Under the pieces are notes generated by a model that saw only the letters and a list, made by a program, of their open reading frames with translations, searched no databases and was not told the origin of the DNA. Shown in pieces: positions 11,233 to 24,440 of a stretch of DNA of 64,000 bases. How positions within the stretch are numbered: the first letter of the stretch is position 1; the number at the start of each line of letters is the position of its first letter. The DNA comes from Primulina eburnea (lineage: Eukaryota; Streptophyta; Magnoliopsida; Lamiales; Gesneriaceae): positions 29,792,277 to 29,856,276 of the forward strand of contig NC_133105.1 of assembly GCF_022965805.1 (NCBI RefSeq), read 5' to 3'. Position numbers and translations under genes: made by a program.

Positions 11233-13881
11233 GATCTGAGTTCGTCCTTGAACTCACAACAATCAATTCAAAGATATCAGAAGAAATGTATCACAGAGTT
11301 TAAACTACACTCCCATATCTAATTCCAGTCTGGAATAAGATTTCGTTAAGTGTCATGTCATAACACTTCTTCAATTCTTCTGACAGACTCAGTCTCGCAT
11401 TACTGGCTATACAACATCCGTATAAACCAATCTACAGCTCATCACCTATCAGTACCATCTGCTGTTATCAAATCTGTTTCTTCTCAAACAAAGGCATCTA
11501 CCCTCTTCAGCTTCAAATACCAATCGTCATCATCCGACATTGGGTTCTTAAATCTGTCCATTCTGAACTATCTTCATCTTCCTTTGAATTTTCTTCAAAA
11601 GAAATCTGTAGTACTCATCGTATACTGTCTTGTCTATAACTATCTCCTTACCTATCTGATAAGCTCATAGCTATTGTCACACAATGATGATAAATCATAT
11701 TAATTAGTGCTAACATCCAGCACCAAAGCTGTACCAAAATCTTCTAATATCTGACTAATACATTCTGACAGTCTGTCAATCTGTTAAACCATTTAAGAGA
11801 GAGCTCGTGATATACTCTTTCCCAAGTACAAAAACAAGCAAAATCACAATCTGATATGCTGTATTTCTATATTCTGTTCAATCTGACCATTTTTTCTGAC
11901 ATCGATCTTTGTCATTTGGTCATGTTTGTACATCATCTTGTACAAACTGATAGATATAGATTGAACAATCTGTCAATCACAATCATATCATATTTCAATT
12001 TGGAGAAAATGGCGGTAATTTCATTACGAAAGCCCTAGAAATGCACTCCCATTTCTATTCAGAAACATACACATCTGTAATAATCTTCTGATTTCTATTT
12101 TCATTTGTTGACAATTCGTACAATTCAGTACAATTTCTGCCAAAATTTTCAGTACAAATCTGTCACAGCTGACTTAATCTGTCTATATCAAAACTGTCTG
12201 TTCGAATATCTTACATTCTCAGTCACAAACATCACAACTGAAGTCACTACAGCGCATTTCTGACACTATCCGTGATTTCAACTTCGAACTATTCGGCATA
12301 ACAATCAGTTAATAATAAATATTAAAGAAGAAATACCTACCTGGTATTCGGCTCTGACTATCAATATCAATTCTGTTATACAATACTGAAACATTCTGAT
12401 ATCACCAGCTAGTCCATTTCATACAAAACACAAAATCATATATCTGTTACTCTGATCGATGCTCCATTCTGATTATCAATCAAACTCTGAACATGCTGAT
12501 TGCATTTCTGAATAGCTGTACCTCTCGAAAACAACTCTGATACAATTGAACTGTATATATTCTCAACAGTTCACAACAATCTGTATCATATACGGATTCA
12601 AAACAACAGTAATATCAAATCAGATACAAAATATCAGTAACCTATACAGATATAATGAGTTCAGTGAACTCATAAAACAATGATTTCTGATGAATATCTT
12701 CATGTCATTCTGATCAACTGCTATATCTTATCTGCAATAAAATATGCTCCCCAAAACAATATAAGATGTCTCAAATACTGATTTAGAACACTAACAATAC
12801 TCAGCAGATCTAAAGCAACAGTTGAATAAAATAATCTGCCGAATCAGACAAACTACATTTCTGACATTTCTGAAATTTCTGATCTTCATATCTTTCAGTC
12901 ACTGATCATAATCTCAACTGTGTCAAATTCAATCGGTATACAAACTTCAGATAACGCATACTATAAATACAATCTGTTTCAAGCAGGATTCTTATCTGAA
13001 TAATTTCTGTATACAATCATCACAGTTCTCAGAATATTCAATAAAATCTTCAAATATTCTATTCAGTCAATCAGATGCTGCAAATATATCAAAATTTCAT
13101 AGATATAACGAGCATAGAATTCATCAGAATATCTCTGAATATACTGACACGTGCCAAAGAGCAACACTAAATCAGATGTAACTCCTGGTCGGTACTCTTT
13201 TACTGATCTTTCAATTCATTATGTACATTCAATGTTATTCTAGGATGAATTCTAAAACACCAATCAATATCTGATCTGAATTCAATTCTGAAATCTATCT
13301 TTCCGATATAAAGCAATTCTAAAATCTTATATGGGCAATATCAGTTAATTCGTCTATCATTGACAAATCTGCCAATGCTATGCTCGATTTCAGTAAATCT
13401 ACTGAATACATAGATATGCAATCTGCTCCTTTCTGTATTAATCGAGTCATATACAATACGTATATCAAAGGAATTCTAAATCTAGAATCCTTATCGTGGT
13501 ATCTCCACTGATCAGTCATCTCTGATCTGACTCTTACCATTTCTGGAAAAATTCTCCAATATGCCTATACTTGTTCAGCATATACATATCAATAATGCGT
13601 TCAAATCAGGAACACAAGTACATCATAAGCTATTTCTATTTCATTCTCATCTTACTGTAGTATACAATATATATAGAAATCTCTGATATCAACACTTCCT
13701 CAACAAGCAAGGACATCAATACTACAATACATACAAACCCAACAGATACAACATATCTCCATGCAACTCAGTCAAAGATATTCTTAACAAAAAATGCATT
13801 AGTATATATCAATACATATGCAATAGAATCATAAAGAATAGTACCTGTTGTGAATTCTGGATCTGTGTTTTTAGTTGAACT
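11233..13881 (-). other. Non-coding internal region of element E
   Basis: 2.6 kb between gag and the polypurine tract. No RT, integrase or protease motif could be found in any frame; all reading frames are short. The sense (minus) strand is AT-rich and dense in CAGA/TCAGA words (TCTG on the plus strand), a bias also seen in F (56721-59290). It looks like filler or deeply decayed sequence, typical of large non-autonomous LTR elements. I see no gene in it. Confidence 0.75.
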
Positions 13882-14795
13882 CTATTCCCTACAATCTTCG
13901 GATCGCTTCTGGGGACAAACTTTAGCAAAGTGTCCCGGCTGTCCACAAATATTACATCTACCAGTCACTCCCTGGCATTGCTCGGTGGGATGTCTATCTC
14001 CGCAAGTCCTGCAATATACTCCAGTATAACTCGGGCTAGAACCACTGGAGCTAGAGGAACCACTTCCCAACTTCTTGAATGACTTCTTTCGAGCTTTCAG
14101 CAAATCTTGCTTTCCACTCGTGTTGCCACGATCAACTCGAAGAGGGGATTGCTGTGTCTGGGGTTGCTTCACACACAAATTTGTTAATTGTCTAATCAAA
14201 CTCGCCTCCGCTCTCTTCGCTCTACTCAAGATATCAGCAAAATGGCGAGGTCGCTGTATGTTCATCAATGCAACTATCTCTGAGTTCAATCCTCTGATGA
14301 ATTGATCCGCTACAGCTTCATCATTTCCAGCTAAATGAGGAGCAAAACGCAGTAGAGTAGAGAATTTAGCCACATATCCTTCAATATTTAGTTGCCCTTG
14401 GCTCAAATTCTCAAATTCTGCTCTTTTGTCCTTCCGGTAGGAAACAAAAAAAGAAAAAAAAATCTTTGATAGAATTCAATTTTGAAAACTTCCCACGTGA
14501 TCACAGTACCACGTTGTGCTAATACTCCTTTGATTGTAATCCACCAACTTCTGGAAGCCTCTCGTAACTGGTGAAATACCAATTTAACTCTCTGTTTATC
14601 TGTACAATCGAGTAAATCAAATAAAATTTCTATATCATCAAACCAGTTCTGACAATCTTCAGATGTCTCGGTACCACTCAGAATCGGCGGCTGTAATAAC
14701 TGAAATTCTCTCATCTTAGCTTCTATCTGAGTTTCTGATGCATCTGTCTGTTCAGTCGAAGTACTACCCCTTTCTGGAATTCTCCGAGGCGGTAT
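13882..14795 (-). pseudogene. gag: Element E gag (frameshifted)
   Basis: Read from 14795. Conserved Gag blocks are the PPILSGTE / EDCQNWFDDIE start, the SWWI segment, LRFAPHLAGNDEAVADQFIRG, and a C-terminal CX2CX4HX4C knuckle (CNICGQPGHFAKVC) preceded by a second Cys/His cluster (CRTCGDRHPTEQC). An A-rich change at about 14445-14465 shifts the frame between the first and second halves. The first in-frame ATG is at 14714, but similarity to F extends upstream through PPRRIPERGSTS, whose expected initiator codon is ATA (14795-14793) in both elements. No pol follows. If intact it would form the particle shell. Confidence 0.85.
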
Positions 14796-15078
14796 ATCTG
14801 AATATCAAACAAATCAATACCCAATCTATATAATCTGTCTCAGCCCTCCGCTGATCATATACCTCTGATTCAGACTCGGTTCTGATTCAGTCTTGGTAAT
14901 TACATGCTGTAATCAACTCAGATAACAAACAACATATAATAGGGAAAGAAATAAATCATGCTAGCACACACAATGTAAGTCAACATTGAAATAATTCTCA
15001 TGCTAGCAATCACATGCAAGGAAAGAAAATTCAATCTACCCCGCTCATTCTCTTCTATCTCAGTCTAAAGGATCTATC

Positions 15079-15090
15079 GCTCTGATACCA
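15079..15090 (-). promoter_or_regulatory. Element E primer-binding site
   Basis: On the minus strand TGGTATCAGAGC, complementary to the 3' end of initiator-methionine tRNA, lies 5 nt downstream of the 5' LTR end. It sets the minus orientation of the element. Confidence 0.93.
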
Positions 15091-15095
15091 CCTGT

Positions 15096-17206
15096 TGTGG
15101 GGACCCAGACGCTAATCATCTTCTTAATCATCGTTGGGATTTCATTATCAGTTCTGATAAACAGGGTCTAAAAATTTTTCTTTTTAAAATGTAAATGCGG
15201 AAGGTAATGGAATCTAAATAATATACATCTCTGTATAGCAACTACAATTCAGTAGAAAAGTACAATACTGTACAATCTCAGTCTAAGGTTTAGTTACTAA
15301 GTTCAAGTAATAAAACAAGTCTACAGTAAGTCCGGAATCACCACGCTATCTAGTCCAGCCTCTTTCTCACCTTGACCCTGATCCAGCCCCCCACCTTTTG
15401 TCATGCACACATACAAAACAAGACAACAGCCGGATAACTCCGGTGAGAATAAATATTAGATTTCATAATCTATTAAATTTAATCAAGATAAGCATGCAAC
15501 TCGAATCAGATAAACATGCTACTCAAATCAAATCATAAAAACATGCTATCATGACTGAAAGCAATAACAATGGGTTTCATGATCTATAAACCACATCCAT
15601 AACCACATGCAGTTCTAGTCAAATCATTTCTAGACTCGACTCAACTATAACTCTAGGGATCCCGGTGTGAATAAGACGTCAATGGCTGTCACCTACCCTC
15701 CCACTCGGGGTGACTGTACGTCTTATTCCTAGACTTCGGTCTGAGCTGTATCAACGACTGCAATAGGAGTCAGGGCTGCTCCTAAGCTGAGATACACCGA
15801 ACATCTAGATAGCTGACAATGGCTGTCAACGACTCTCCTATCTCAATGCAATGCATAACAATCTGTAAACAATGCATAATCATCTCAACATATAAATACA
15901 TCATATTCAAATCAGAATATAAATGTAATCTAGTATGTGATTTTATTGGGAAACTCGAATAAGATCTTATTTGAGTTATATCTTCTCGTATATCACATGA
16001 ATAATACCTTTGTCGTCCCTGTCTGACGAAGACGAAGTCTGGTATTCAACTCTGTCCATATCAAATCTGAAATGACAATATCGAATACGCTGTGTCAGTG
16101 AATAACTCATTACACAATCTGTTCTGATCAATACTCAAATCAGTATATAATCTGATCAATATCTGAACAAGATACAATCTAATTCATGTCATCGACATTA
16201 CAATACAATCTGAATAATTACTGAGTCTGATCAATCTCAATCAATGCTGAATCTGATCAATTTAAATCAACTGATTTTTTGACGGCATAACAATACAATC
16301 TGAATAACCCCGTCAATCTGAACATCACAAATAGAATACTAGAACTCATAATCTGTGTCAATACAATTCATAATGTGAAAATACTAACACAATTCTGATA
16401 TATAATCGCAATAAATATCTTTCAAAAATCATAACAATTACAGAAACGGTATGTTCTTTAATCTGACTTCAATTCTATAATGTCTACGGTAGTAGAAACA
16501 CCATATCTGAATCATATGCGGTTCTAGCAACATCATATGTTCAAAACATCTCAAAACGTAACGAAACTTACGTCCTTGTGTAGCTCGAGTCGAGAGGAAC
16601 ACGATACTGCCTTCGGATTTGAATTCTGATGGACGGATCTTCCACAATCGCAAATCAAAAGGCGTAAAGATTTCCTCTTCAACACCTCGACTCCTTTTCC
16701 TGAATTGTGAGGAATAACGTGTAATGCTCCTATATATATACTGCATGCAAATCGTAAAACGTGGCCTCATTTTTCAAGCAACACGTATGACCGCGGGTGC
16801 GGTCGTGTCATGCACCGCGGGTGCGCTCATGCTTCGACATTATCTTTCATTTTCTGAAATTCACCACCGCGGGTGCTGTACATCTTAGACCGCGGGTGCG
16901 GTCTTGTTCTTACCGCGGGTGCAGTGTCGCCTCGAATAAAATTTAACAACTTTCTGTCCATGCACCGCAGGTGCGGTCTTGGTTGCACCGCGGGTGCGGT
17001 GTGGCTTCGGCCTCACTTTCAAAATTTCATAATTGCATGACCGCGGGTGCACTCCTGTTCTGGGCGCGGTTGCGGTCTTGCAAGCCCCATTTTCTCACGT
17101 CTTTTCTTCCTTCATTGCATTTCATACATTCTCATATCTTCCGACTCTCACGTTAATGTAGACTAATAATCTTTGTTTATCAATTATATACTTCTTGGGC
17201 ATTACA
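15096..17206 (-). repeat. Element E 5' LTR (2111 bp)
   Basis: TGTGGGGACCCAGACG...GGGCATTACA, followed by TSD TTAGT. It aligns with the 3' LTR (9023-11217) except for an about 84-bp deletion near 15456 and scattered substitutions. The palindromic array is at about 16791-17003. Both LTRs contain the same chance 110-codon ORF (16438-16770, 10435-10767), which I do not call a gene. Confidence 0.9.
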
Positions 17207-19321
17207 TTAGTCTCCTCCGGATTGCTCCTATAAGCTGGACGGTTTGGCAAGGCACTCCCGGGCACCAAATCAATTTGGTGCTCAATCCCCCTCAATGGTG
17301 GTAAGCCTTGAGGTAGCTCCTCCGGAAATACATCGTCAAATTCCTGCAATAGTGAAACAATAATGCTCGGAAGGGATCCGACTATATCACTTGTGTTAAG
17401 GAGAATCTCCTTGTAAAGAATTAACACAAGTGGTTCATGTGTGTGCGATAATTGTTTCAACTCACCTTTTTGGGCCATATATAATTTCTTTTTGGCCTCT
17501 TTCCTCTCTTTTTCTTTTCCCTCATTTTCTTTCCTCTCTTTTTTTTGTTTTTGTGGCTATCTCACTCTTTTGATCACTCTTTTTTTCAACCACTTCATTT
17601 TTGTTTTCAAAGGTCATCTCACTTTTTATTTCACTCTTTCTTTCGGCCTCATCTCTCTTTTTCTTTTCCAAGTGGTCCTCCAATACTTGCTTTGGGGACA
17701 AAGGAAACAACACGATGGATTCTTTCTTTAAAGCAAATGAATAACGATTTTTGAACACATCATGAGTAACATGCCTATCAAATTGCCAAGGTCTACCCAA
17801 CAAGATATTGCAAGCATGCATTGGCACCATATCACACAAAACCTCATCCACATACTTCCCAATTGAAAAAGACACTAGAACTTGCCTATTTACTTTCACC
17901 TCCGCACAATCATTCAAACATTGAAGCCTTTATGATTGAGGATGTTTTATTGTAGGCAATCCCAACTTTTCCACCATTTCAACACTAGCCACATTAGTGC
18001 AACTCCCCCCATCTATGATTACATTGCAAACCCTACCATTCACAAAACATCTAGTGTGGAACAAATTCTCCCTTTGGCTAGCCTCCTCATCCTTGACTTG
18101 GGCACTCATGATTCGCCTAGTCACTAGCGCTTCTCCTATAACCGCTCCATATCCCACATCGGGATCCTCCAACGCAGGCATATCATCATCACTACCCTCG
18201 CCATCTCCCTCACTTTGAGATTCATAATCACCATAATCATTCAAAAACATTACCCTCTTATTAGGACACTCACTAGCAATATGACCCAACCCTTGACATC
18301 TAAAACATTTAGTATCTCTAGAACGAGTAGAAGGAATTTCAGTTTTACCTTGCACCCCGTGTCTAGGTGCCTCTTGCTTTGTCTCAATCTTAGGCTTGGT
18401 CACCACTTTGCTATCATCACGCTTTGCTACATTTGGTCGCCAAGAAGAAGACGCACCTCTAGTTTGGTTGGTGCGGCCAACTCCACGCCTTTTGAGTTGT
18501 TGTTCCACCTTTATGGCCATTTGCACCATTTCGTCTAGATCTAAGTAGTGCCGAAGCTCCACTTGATCTTGGATCTCCCTGTTCAAACCACAAAGAAAAC
18601 GAGCCATAGTTGCCTCACTATCCTCCTCAATATTTGCCCTAATCATGACTACTTCCATCTCCTTATAGTAGTCCTCAACACTCTTAGCTCCTTGCCTCAA
18701 AGTTTGTAACCTCTTAAACATCTCCCTATAGTAGAGGTTAGGCACAAACCTCTTCCTCATGACCCTCTTCATCTCATCCCAATACTCAATGGGTCTCTCA
18801 TTATACTTCCTTTTAGTGGTCACTAATTGATCCCACCAAATGAGAGCATAGTCTAAGAATTCAACCACCGCCAACCTTACCTTCTTTTGTTCGGAGTAGT
18901 GGTGACATTCATATACGAACTCTACCCTCTTTTCCCACTCTAGGTATGCCTCCGGGTCAGATTTCCCATGGAACGATGGAATTTTCATCTTAATGCTACC
19001 CATGTGACCATCTTTCCTAGTCTCCTCATACCTACCCCGCATGGCTTCTCTTCTTCCTCTCCCAAATCCTCTATCTCTTCCATTTCTACCCCAATTCTCA
19101 TTTTGGCTCTCATCGCCTCCTCCCAAATCATACTCCTCATCATCTCTACCCAAATCCTTAGGATTAGGTTTACCCCCACTAACACTAACCTCAAGTTTAC
19201 CCAACCTCTCATGCAACGACTACATTTGGGTCGTCATCATCCTACTAAAATCCCCAAACAACGCATCTATTTGGGCCTTAGACACCCCCGAATTCGAACT
19301 ATCTCCTACCTCCCTCTCCAT
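17207..19321 (-). pseudogene. gag-pol: G1 gag-protease part of gag-pol
   Basis: Read 19321 to 17207. Gag begins MEREVGDSS by comparison with G3. A Glu codon is now TAG (19222-19220), leaving an open frame from 19216 to 17930. Capsid region: KIPSFHGKSDPEAYLEWEKR; zinc knuckle CFRCQGLGHIASEC at 18307-18266. The protease-like segment has VIIDGGSCTNVAS with the Asp kept. A stop at about 17930 and indels in a Lys/Glu-coding stretch (about 17520-17545) break the frame. The last part (17478-17207) reads LPQGLPPLRGIEHQIDLVPG and is cut by element E just before the RT. Confidence 0.9.
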
Positions 19322-19940
19322 TTAATTTCAAATTTGTACCTGCAAGAAAAGGTTAGTAAAAATAAAATAATCCTCACCCGAATGCTCACGGTCACTCCAA
19401 AGAAATTCACTCGTCTCTCCTCTCTTATTTTTTTGCTCACAACAAATACTCACTAGTCACTCCAAAGAAATAACACTCACACTCAAGTAATATCACTCAA
19501 ATTTGAGAGTTCTTTCAAGAGCTTCAAGCTTTGTGTTTTGAGTAAATCAAACAATCAAGTTTCAACTTGAGAACAATTGCAACAGACTCACTTAGACTGT
19601 GTAGACTAGAAATTAGAATATAGCGGATATATATATATATATATATATTTTTGGATTGTGAGAAACAATTGAATATGACTCTCTAAAGGGAATAGAACAA
19701 TATACCACAAAGAATTAATGGTGAGTTTTCTAAGTTTTTTTTGTACTTTTTTTTTTTTTTTGCTTGAGTACTACTCGAAAATCCCAAAAAAAAAAGACAC
19801 CACAAATTTCGAGAATCACAGATTCACGAAAAAAAAAACGAAGAACGATAGAACAAAACAGATCTGAAAATAAGCGAAGAAATAATACAGATCTGCAAAT
19901 TTAAAAACAAGATTACTTACTTGAATTCAATAAAACCAAA
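19322..19940 (-). other. Leader of gypsy G1 between primer site and gag
   Basis: About 620 bp non-coding, with a (TA)n run at about 19628-19650 and a T run at about 19737-19760 (an A run in element sense). It matches the split leader of G3 (51248-51644 and 61281-61496). No gene seen. Confidence 0.8.
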
Positions 19941-19952
19941 GCTCTGATACCA
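19941..19952 (-). promoter_or_regulatory. Gypsy G1 primer-binding site
   Basis: TGGTATCAGAGC on the minus strand (initiator-Met tRNA type), two bases from the 5' LTR end at 19955. Confidence 0.92.
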
Positions 19953-19954
19953 AA

Positions 19955-20600
19955 TGATATGAATCTTTGTACGAATAATTAGCAAACACGATTAAAAAGC
20001 AATCACACCCTCTATTTAATTACGATAATAAGACTCGTGTGTTTTCCCGATCTTTTGAATCAAGTAATTGATGTGTTATTCACCTCTAAACCGTAAAAGT
20101 TTAGCAACAAATAATCACGAGGATAACAATCGAAATTTGATACGAACCTTCGAAGAACGACGCCTACTACAATCCGCACAAGCACGATCGACAAACGCCG
20201 CAAAGTTATAAACTTTGATAAGTTTGATTTGATTTAACAAAGCTAAAGCCTTGAAAAGTTGAGAGAAAATTCTCACAAGTTTGATAAACTCAAAATAATA
20301 TGTGTATTGTGTGTTCAAAATTCGTCCATTATTTTTACATATCAAAAGGATTACTAGAATCTAGTTTCCTAACAAAGTAAAACTATAAAGAAGGAAATAA
20401 AATCGCACAGAAAACACTAGACACGGACCCCGTGCCGACCTCCGTGTCCGGGTCCGTGTACATACTGTAAATAATCTTCAGTCGGGAACAAGGGACACGG
20501 ACCCCGTGCTCACCTCCATGTACGGGTCCGTGTAGGCACTCTCTTCGCCAAATACATAGGGCACGGACCCCGTGCCTGGGTCCGTCTTCAGGTCCGTGCA
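19955..20600 (-). repeat. Gypsy G1 5' LTR, first segment (continues at 32626-32896)
   Basis: The plus-strand sequence starts TGATATGAATCTTTG beside the primer site. The LTR is split by copia B after GTGCA (20596-20600) and resumes at 32626. The two pieces sum to 917 bp, against 905 bp for the intact G3 3' LTR. This part contains CACGG/CCGTG palindromic motifs (about 20418-20600). Confidence 0.9.
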
Positions 20601-22668
20601 TGTTAGAGTAGGTGCACGTCGAGCCAAGTGTTGGCCGAGAGTTCACGATGAAACTCTATGTATAAACAATCTTTATTTTAATAATATTTGAATTTATTAT
20701 ATTGGCGCATCTTTATCTGTATACCCATGCTAGTTGCATAGATAAAGTCTTTGAATATACAAATAGTAGAAAGAATATGAGATGCTCATATGATGAGTAT
20801 CATGAAACTCATATTTGGAATACTGTATATTCTAAAACGGTTCCTAGTCGATTCAGCCGCCACTAAGAAGGATATAGGCCGCTCGAGTTAGAGACTAGTA
20901 TCTGCGATGTGAGTACCATGTTTCATTGGTAGGGGACATTGTGATGTCCGAACATGCAGATAGGTGCTCCTTGTAGAGTGCACTGAACAACCCTCCATAA
21001 AAGGACTTTCCAAGTGGTTCTCACTTATCGAGTGGAATAGTCCTAGTTTATGGTTGTACAGCATTAGTCCTCATGACCCGGGACAACATTGAGAATCTAT
21101 GTGCTAGAATTACACTTTGGCTTGTTTATCGACTCTCATGGGGTCATCAGGTGGCTAGGTTGGGTGTTCTGTCGAAACGTATAGGAGTCAATGCCTTGTA
21201 GTCGGGGATTCACCGCTTACCTTCGGGTATGGATATCCCATGTGTTCTCATGTGTATGTAGATTGAAATCTCTGATCAGAGTATGGTGGTAATTATGAAA
21301 GGGGTTTCATAGATTACAGCATCGATGCAACTACAACATGAAACATAGTATCGATTCATTGACAACTCTCGATAAACCAATGGTTGTCGAATCGGTCGGG
21401 ATATATGAGTTGAAGGGACCGTACTGTACGCTAACCATAATTGAATGGTTCTTGCAGGCACTATCATTTGATACCTAGGGAATCATGTAAGCGATGTTGC
21501 TAGGCGTTTAACATGATTCGTTGGGTGCTATCAGACTTGAGTTCTGACGTTCTTGTTATCAAAGAGTTGATAAGTAAGAATGGAGCAATTGAGGTATGCT
21601 CATATAAGGACATGTTTAGTCCGAATCACATGGAGATGTGAACCCACGGCTAGTTGTATAAATGAACCATTGAGGGCCACACAAGTGCTAGCTTTCTAGA
21701 TCCCGTTGAGAAGTAAAATATTTCAATGTGTTGAACGGCTTATAAATGAGTTTATAAGCGTAAGGAAAAATAGAAGTATGACTTCTATGAGAGAAATATA
21801 ATTTTAGTTTATGAATGTGTTCTTAAATTAAAAGTTGGCCAAATAAATAATGTATTTGAAAATTGTGATTTTCATAAACATTATTATGGACTAAATTAAA
21901 TTAATTCAAGTGTTGAATTAATTTAACACTAGTGGACCTAGTAGAGTCCAAATAATTAAATTAATTCAAGTGTTGAATTGATTAAATCAAATTGAGTCTT
22001 GTAGAGCTCAATTTAAATAAATTATTTAACTACTGGACTTGAGTAAATTCAAGTAATATTTAATTTGTCTCAAATATGTTTGAGATAATTAAATTTAGTC
22101 CATGGATTTTTATTTGTTAAAAATCAAATTAGATATGCATGCATGGGAGATGAAAGGTTGGGAAGACAACTTGTGCAAAGTCCAAGGCATGGCATTGGAA
22201 TTCACAACTACTTTTCCCACAACCAAGACTAGTCTTCCTCCTCCCATTTTTCAATGTATATGGCCGAAACTTACACTCATATTCTACCAAGTTTTCTCTC
22301 AATTTTTCTCTTCAAGTGTTGAGGAAGAACAATGCTTCTCCTTGAAAAATCCTTTTATTTTTATAGTGCAAAATAAGAGGGGTTCTAGTTTGCAAGTGGT
22401 GGGCCTAATTTTGAAGGAAAGATTCAAGAACAAGGTGAAGCTTGTAGATTGTCTTGCCATCAAGAGCTTAGTTGTATATCAACTAAGTTGGAGCCATCAT
22501 CAACCTCAAGAGGTTGATAGGTAACTATTTCTAAACACACTATGAATGTCATTTTGGTGTTTTATTGTATTTCCTACACAAACTCAAGGTGGCCGAAATT
22601 TATATGCTAAAATCGAAAATTTTTGTGCTTCCGTTGCGTTTCCGGCCACCGTAACCGATCCCCATTCA
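20601..22668 (+). repeat. copia B 5' LTR (2068 bp)
   Basis: TGTTAGAGTAGGTGCACG...ACCGATCCCCATTCA, immediately followed by AG and the primer site. It has a single copy of the block that is duplicated in copia A. The two AT-rich palindromes lie at about 21899-21985. Confidence 0.94.
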
Positions 22669-22670
22669 AG

Positions 22671-22682
22671 TGGTATCAGAGC
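22671..22682 (+). promoter_or_regulatory. copia B primer-binding site
   Basis: TGGTATCAGAGC, two bases after the 5' LTR; complementary to initiator-methionine tRNA. Confidence 0.95.
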
Positions 22683-24440
22683 TATGGTTACGATTTTGTG
22701 TAGCAAATACAAGATATTATATTGAGATTGGTTTCTAACCGCTTGAGAAATATTTTTGCAACAAAAACAAGGCCGAAAATTTTTCATTTTTGGGCAGCAA
22801 GTTGCTGCCCATTTCGGGCACCTCGGGCTGCCCGAAACGGGCAGCAAGGGCCTAGGGCTGCCCGAAACCCCTATGATTTAATAAAAAAAATAAAATTTTG
22901 TGGCCGGAATCCGGCGACGGAAATGACGACTAGGGTTTTCCAAAAGTGTTTTGGATTATCAAAGTGTCATGGGCCTTGAGTTGTTGGGCCATTGGATGGC
23001 TAACATATTGGTGAATTTTAAATGGGCCAAAACGTTTTTGGTGAAAAATAATTTTTAGCGCCCTTAAGTTTAAAATTACAAAAGTTGCAAATATTTTCTC
23101 ATGAAATAAATATTTTAAGTTGGACTTTAAATATTTATAGTAAATGGTGATTTACAAGAAATTCGGTTATAAATAAATTAATTTGAAAGTAGACAAAGGT
23201 GTTTGTATACTTTGTTAATTTAGTTTATAATCGTGGCGGTTAGTGATTGGATCAAGATATATAATATTGGATCAATTAATTATTGTGATAATTAATTGAT
23301 GGTCTATGATATGTGATATTATGCATGAAGGATGATCAAAAGCCCAAGCCCAATTTGCTAGGTGTATGCTAGGATATTTTGTGTTGAATGATTGTAATAA
23401 TTATCAATTCATAAAGTGGGCTTGGTTTATGGCCCGTTCCCACCCCCATGAGATGTATCCCTATTTGCCATGGATATTTATTTGTAAATATTAGTATAGT
23501 GGATGATCAAGATTGGAAGATGGTGGCCATGATGATTATGAAGATCGAAGACATGTAAATATTGGAAGCTAATGTAATAGTTGCATTTGCATCCCATTCA
23601 TTTCCCTAGGATTGGACCTAGGCCCGTGTTTAGCTCACACGGTCCGTTAGTATTGGGGCGATTGATCTTCCTTGTTTGTTTACTATTTATAATATATGCA
23701 TGATATGTTATAAATAATGAGTATGTGCGTTATTATTATGATAATAACAAAGTAGCATGAATCCGGCAAACATACGATCAAGTATGGCGAGCTTTTAAAA
23801 TAAAATTAATGATGAGACCTTTCAAAATTAAAAACCCTCATTTTGAATAAGATTCAAAATTAATATCAAGCCCGAAAAGGGGAATTATAAAATTGTTTAT
23901 AATTTCCTTGTCTTCTATCGACAATGGATGCATGATGAACGCTACCCATACTCGGGGCTCGGCTCATATTATTGGGGGAGCTCTGGGTGCCGGAAAGCTG
24001 TGACATCTATTGACATGGTGATGTAAACTACGTGGAACTCCCATGATTTCGGCTCATATTATTGAGGGAACTCATGGCGACCGTCCATTAAGGTTCAATA
24101 TCGATGGGTTAGGCTTGACACGTAAAGATGAACGACGTCATATTATTGGGTCCTAATCAAACGTGAGACAAAAGTTTACGTAGAGGGTTGCATAGCGATG
24201 CAATTGGAAACTATCTTTTAGGAATTATGATTGGCTGATATTATTCGGGATCATAATTCGCTAATTGGACCTTACGTACCTACTGAGGAAAGGAGTTTCC
24301 CGTTTTCACTAGAGGGTAGTGAAAATGTCAAAACAGTGGGAGCGAAAATTTATAAAGTTAAAGTCCAAACTTTATATCTTATTAAATATTTTAAAATAGT
24401 CATTAACATTTATCTGTTTACTTTTCAGTACTATTTGACA
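22683..24440 (+). other. copia B leader with GC-rich palindrome cluster
   Basis: 1.76 kb untranslated. At 22792-22870, about 110 nt after the primer site, several inverted repeats of GGGCAGC/GCTGCCC occur: GGGCAGCAA/TTGCTGCCC with a 1-nt spacer (22792-22810) and TCGGGC/GCCCGA (22823-22835). Copia C has the equivalent at 44256-44345. This is the usual place for packaging or dimerisation signals (inference). A splice-acceptor-like tract ends at 24428, 12 nt before gag. Confidence 0.75.

Larger units (their letters stand above)
9023..17206 (-). mobile_element. Element E: gag-only non-autonomous Ty3-type LTR retrotransposon
   Basis: Complete element, TGTGGGGACC...GGGCATTACA, with TSD TTAGT at 9018-9022 and 17207-17211. 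It has two long LTRs, a tRNA-iMet primer site (15090-15079), one gag and a polypurine tract (11232-11218), but no protease, RT, RNase H or integrase in the 2.6 kb between gag and the 3' LTR. It must have used another element's enzymes. The gag resembles chromovirus Tekay/Del Gag (recalled motifs, moderate certainty). Element F (51650-61280) is a sister with the same internal plan. Confidence 0.92.
6632..20600 (-). mobile_element. Ty3/gypsy element G1, left segment in window (with nested E)
   Basis: Minus-strand Ty3/gypsy element, read from 32896 down to 6632 and beyond the left edge. Its parts are: 5' LTR (32896-32626 plus 20600-19955, split by copia B), primer site (19952-19941), leader, gag (from 19321), protease, a break by element E (17206-9023), RT, RNase H, integrase (to 6632), a break by copia A, and the rest outside the window. 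The intact-site sequence in sister G3 (49138-49142, CTTAGTCTCC context) confirms that E sits between two halves of one gene. Clade is not assigned. No chromodomain was seen in the visible part. Confidence 0.9.

Noticed and set aside
22671..22682. tRNA-like match at TGGTATCAGAGC sites
   Set aside because: Only a 12-base complement to the tRNA 3' end; these are primer-binding sites, with no cloverleaf around them.
24231..24440. N-terminal extension of copia B gag into the leader
   Set aside because: The upstream frame is open only in copy B; copies A and C do not support it, and the splice-acceptor-like tract lies inside it.
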